Source of the DNA: Flagellimonas pacifica
Lineage (GTDB): Bacteria > Bacteroidota > Bacteroidia > Flavobacteriales > Flavobacteriaceae
Assembly: GCF_900215465.1 (NCBI RefSeq)
Contig: NZ_OBEH01000003.1
Coordinates: forward strand, 62,001-126,000
Reading direction: 5' to 3'
Length of the DNA stretch: 64,000 nt
Part shown: positions 62,304-64,000 of the stretch, one piece after another
How the letters are laid out: the number at the start of each line of letters is the position of its first letter
How positions within the stretch are numbered: the stretch's first letter is position 1
The notes under the pieces: model-generated
Databases searched by the model: none
Told to the model about the DNA's origin: nothing
What the model saw: the letters and a program-made list of their open reading frames with translations, nothing else
Program-made: the position numbers and the translations under genes

Positions 62304-63729
62304 CTGTAATTGCTTTCAGGTTCATTTTCTTACCTCTTTCCAACATAAATTGAAATGCTGCATCATGCTCATTGGGAATCACTCCTTCTAGGATAGCTTC
62401 CTTGATGGCATCTTTAATGATTCCGATTTCCTTAGAAGGTTTTAAATTGAAGGTTTTCATGATTTCCTCTCCAGAAACGGGAGGTTGAAAATTGCGCACA
62501 TGATCACGTTCCTCGACCTCTTCTATTTTTTGGCGAACAATCTTGAAATTGTTCTTGTACCGTTTCTGCTTTCGTGGGTTTTTTGTAGTGATATCCGCTT
62601 CGCACAAGGTCATAAGGTCTTCCACATATTCCCCTGCATCAAAGACCAAGCGCCTGACTGCTGAATCTGTTACATGATCCTCTGAAAGAATGATAGGTCT
62701 TGAGCTCATCAATACCATTTTTTGAACGAATTTCATCTTGTCGTTCAAGGGCATTCGTAACCTTTTAAAAAGTTTGTAGACCATTTTAGAGCCCACAAAT
62801 TCATGGGCATGAAATGTCCAGCCAATTTTTTTATGGAACCTTTTGGTTGGGGCTTTACCGATGTCATGCAGTAATGCTGCCCATCGTAACCAAAGGTTAT
62901 CTGTGTTTTCTGAGATGTTGTCCACCACTTCCAATGTGTGCCAAAAATTATCCTTGTGTCGTTGGCCTTCAACCTCCTCAATACCCTGCAAAGCAGTAAG
63001 TTCAGGGAGAATGAGCGGTAAAAGTCCAGTTTGGTGCATCAGCTTAAACCCGATGGATGGCTTTTTACTCATCAAAATCTTGTGGAGCTCATCAACAATT
63101 CGCTCTTTGGAAATTATTTTGATGCGGTCTTTGTTTTCTAATATCGCTTGATGAGATTTAAGCTCGATATTAAAATTTAACTGGGTCGCAAACCGAATGG
63201 CTCGCATCATCCGAAGTGGGTCATCCGAATAGGTAATTCCTGGTTCCAAGGGAGTCCTGATGATTTTTTGCCCTAAATCCTTTCTTCCATTAAAAGGGTC
63301 CAAAAGTTGTCCAAAATTGGATGAGTTCAATGCCAAAGCCATGGCATTGATGGTGAAATCCCTTCTATTTTGGTCATCTTCCAAAGTACCATCTTCCACA
63401 ACTGGTTTTCGACTATCACGATGGTAACTTTCTTTTCGTGCTCCCACAAATTCCAACTCCAAGTCTTGGTGCTTGATCATGGCAGTACCAAAATTTTTGA
63501 ACACGGAAACCTGAGGTTTTCCACTCAATTTTGAAGCGACTTTTTGAGCAAGTTTTATTCCACTGCCGATAGCTACAATGTCAATATCTTTTGGAGTGCC
63601 TCTGTTTAAAAAGTAATCGCGGACAAACCCACCAATAACATAGGAACCAATACCCAGCTCTTCTGAAGTTTCTCCAATAAGCTTGAAAATGGGATGTTGT
63701 ATAGCCTTTTTATGGAATTCTTGCGTCAT
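62293..63729 (-). CDS. cca: CCA-adding tRNA nucleotidyltransferase with HD domain
   Basis: Adds or repairs the 3' CCA of tRNA. 478 residues. The class II nucleotidyltransferase signature is YVIGGFVRDYFL with the metal aspartates in DIDIVAIGSG. RRDFTINAMAL and the DPLRMMRAIRFA motif follow, then an HD hydrolase domain (HTLEVVDNI, WAALLHDIGKAPT). Its stop overlaps ctaA and it lies two bases after the Sua5/YrdC gene, so the three are probably co-transcribed. Confidence 0.95.
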   Translation of the reverse strand: MTQEFHKKAIQHPIFKLIGETSEELGIGSYVIGGFVRDYFLNRGTPKDIDIVAIGSGIKLAQKVASKLSGKPQVSVFKNFGTAMIKHQDLELEFVGARKESYHRDSRKPVVEDGTLEDDQNRRDFTINAMALALNSSNFGQLLDPFNGRKDLGQKIIRTPLEPGITYSDDPLRMMRAIRFATQLNFNIELKSHQAILENKDRIKIISKERIVDELHKILMSKKPSIGFKLMHQTGLLPLILPELTALQGIEEVEGQRHKDNFWHTLEVVDNISENTDNLWLRWAALLHDIGKAPTKRFHKKIGWTFHAHEFVGSKMVYKLFKRLRMPLNDKMKFVQKMVLMSSRPIILSEDHVTDSAVRRLVFDAGEYVEDLMTLCEADITTKNPRKQKRYKNNFKIVRQKIEEVEERDHVRNFQPPVSGEEIMKTFNLKPSKEIGIIKDAIKEAILEGVIPNEHDAAFQFMLERGKKMNLKAITDEK

Positions 63730-63731
63730 TT

Positions 63732-64000
63732 TTACTCCCTGATTACCTTGACCTGACCGTCATTGCTCAATTTTATAATGGACGAAGGGAAAGGGTTTTT
63801 ATTTTCGTCGGGCAAATTTACCACATAGTCCACTCCTTTTAAAATTTCTGGACTTATCTCTTTAAAATGTTTTGGTGTGGGAAAACCGGAAATATTTGCA
63901 GATGTGGATACGATGGGTTTACCGAACTTATTGATAAGATATTGGCAAAATTTGTCGGAAGCCACTCTAATAGCGAGAGTATTGTCTTTGGCTATAAGGT
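63732..64000 (-). CDS. Threonylcarbamoyl-AMP synthase (Sua5/YrdC), 5' end outside window
   Basis: The reading frame is open to the last base of the window (ending LIAKDNTLAIRVASDKF as far as seen), so the gene begins outside it. The visible 89 residues contain KFGKPIVSTSANISGFPTP, the YrdC/Sua5 signature. These enzymes make threonylcarbamoyl-AMP for the t6A modification of tRNA. It fits with the neighbouring CCA gene as a tRNA-maturation pair. Confidence 0.9.
   Translation of the reverse strand, partial: LIAKDNTLAIRVASDKFCQYLINKFGKPIVSTSANISGFPTPKHFKEISPEILKGVDYVVNLPDENKNPFPSSIIKLSNDGQVKVIRE

Noticed and set aside
1..64000. tRNA, rRNA or riboswitch genes
   Set aside because: Intergenic regions were read for cloverleaf or conserved aptamer patterns; none was convincing, though a covariance search would be decisive.

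Overview
The window is a chromosomal stretch of an AT-rich Bacteroidota, most likely a marine member of the Flavobacteriaceae. The evidence is two secreted proteins with the gliding-type (type IX secretion, type B) C-terminal sorting domain, a long 315-residue NusB, a PUR/DUF3276 protein, DUF6686 and DUF3995 proteins, a nucleoid-associated NdpA-like protein, and promoters of the Bacteroidota form TTTG-N~19-TAnnTTTG. No rRNA, tRNA, CRISPR array, integrase, transposase or prophage gene was recognised.

Layout. 1-5.2 kb: end of an outer-membrane protein gene, a sigma-54-type response regulator, PPK2 polyphosphate kinase and a secreted M28 peptidase. 5.3-15.1 kb: an accessory array of about thirteen one-gene units, all on the minus strand, separated by palindromic 65-190 bp elements. 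15.4-27.7 kb: ordinary genes, including a cyclophilin-FKBP fusion, two 27-28 residue membrane microproteins, cold-shock protein, 1-Cys peroxiredoxin, bacillithiol-transferase-like protein, M14 peptidase, ABC exporter, NusB and YajC. 27.8-32.6 kb: a MocA-type oxidoreductase, a second isolated palindrome-flanked unit carrying a serine hydrolase, then PepT. 32.6-39.8 kb: PyrD, LysE-type exporter, HMG-CoA-lyase-like enzyme, a porin/FMN-binding/membrane-protein group with a shared operator-like repeat, and GuaB. 39.8-50.1 kb: thioredoxin-fold proteins, LysA, SucC, Hsp20 and UvrB. 50.1-64 kb: two type IX cargo proteins, an ABC-2 transporter, a beta-helix lipoprotein, NdpA-like protein, CtaA/Cox15, CCA-adding enzyme and the end of a Sua5/YrdC gene.

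The standout is the array at 5.3-15.1 kb, plus the satellite unit at 29.2-30.7 kb. Each intergenic element begins with AAC and ends with GTT. It folds into a long imperfect hairpin with unequal spacers next to the AAC/GTT cores. The 6-7 bases outside the cores do not pair across an element. They pair across the gene: the bases right of the GTT that precedes a gene are the reverse complement of the bases left of the AAC that follows it. I count near-perfect 9-10 nt pairs for 9 of the 12 clear array units, a good pair for a tenth, and a perfect pair for the satellite unit. This mosaic is what integron gene cassettes show when attC sites recombine. The array therefore looks like an integrase-less (CALIN-like) cassette array with a Bacteroidota-specific attC architecture. 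In the satellite unit the outermost boxes also pair (10/10), as expected if a cassette had inserted into a resident site.

Cargo is typical of cassettes: small proteins of mostly unknown function, several lipoproteins or secreted proteins, a cytoplasmic trypsin-like protease, an RDD-Coa1 protein and a receiver-like/TIR protein that is a plausible anti-phage effector. One cassette is broken by a probable frameshift and a stop codon, and one pair of cassettes has lost the site between them.
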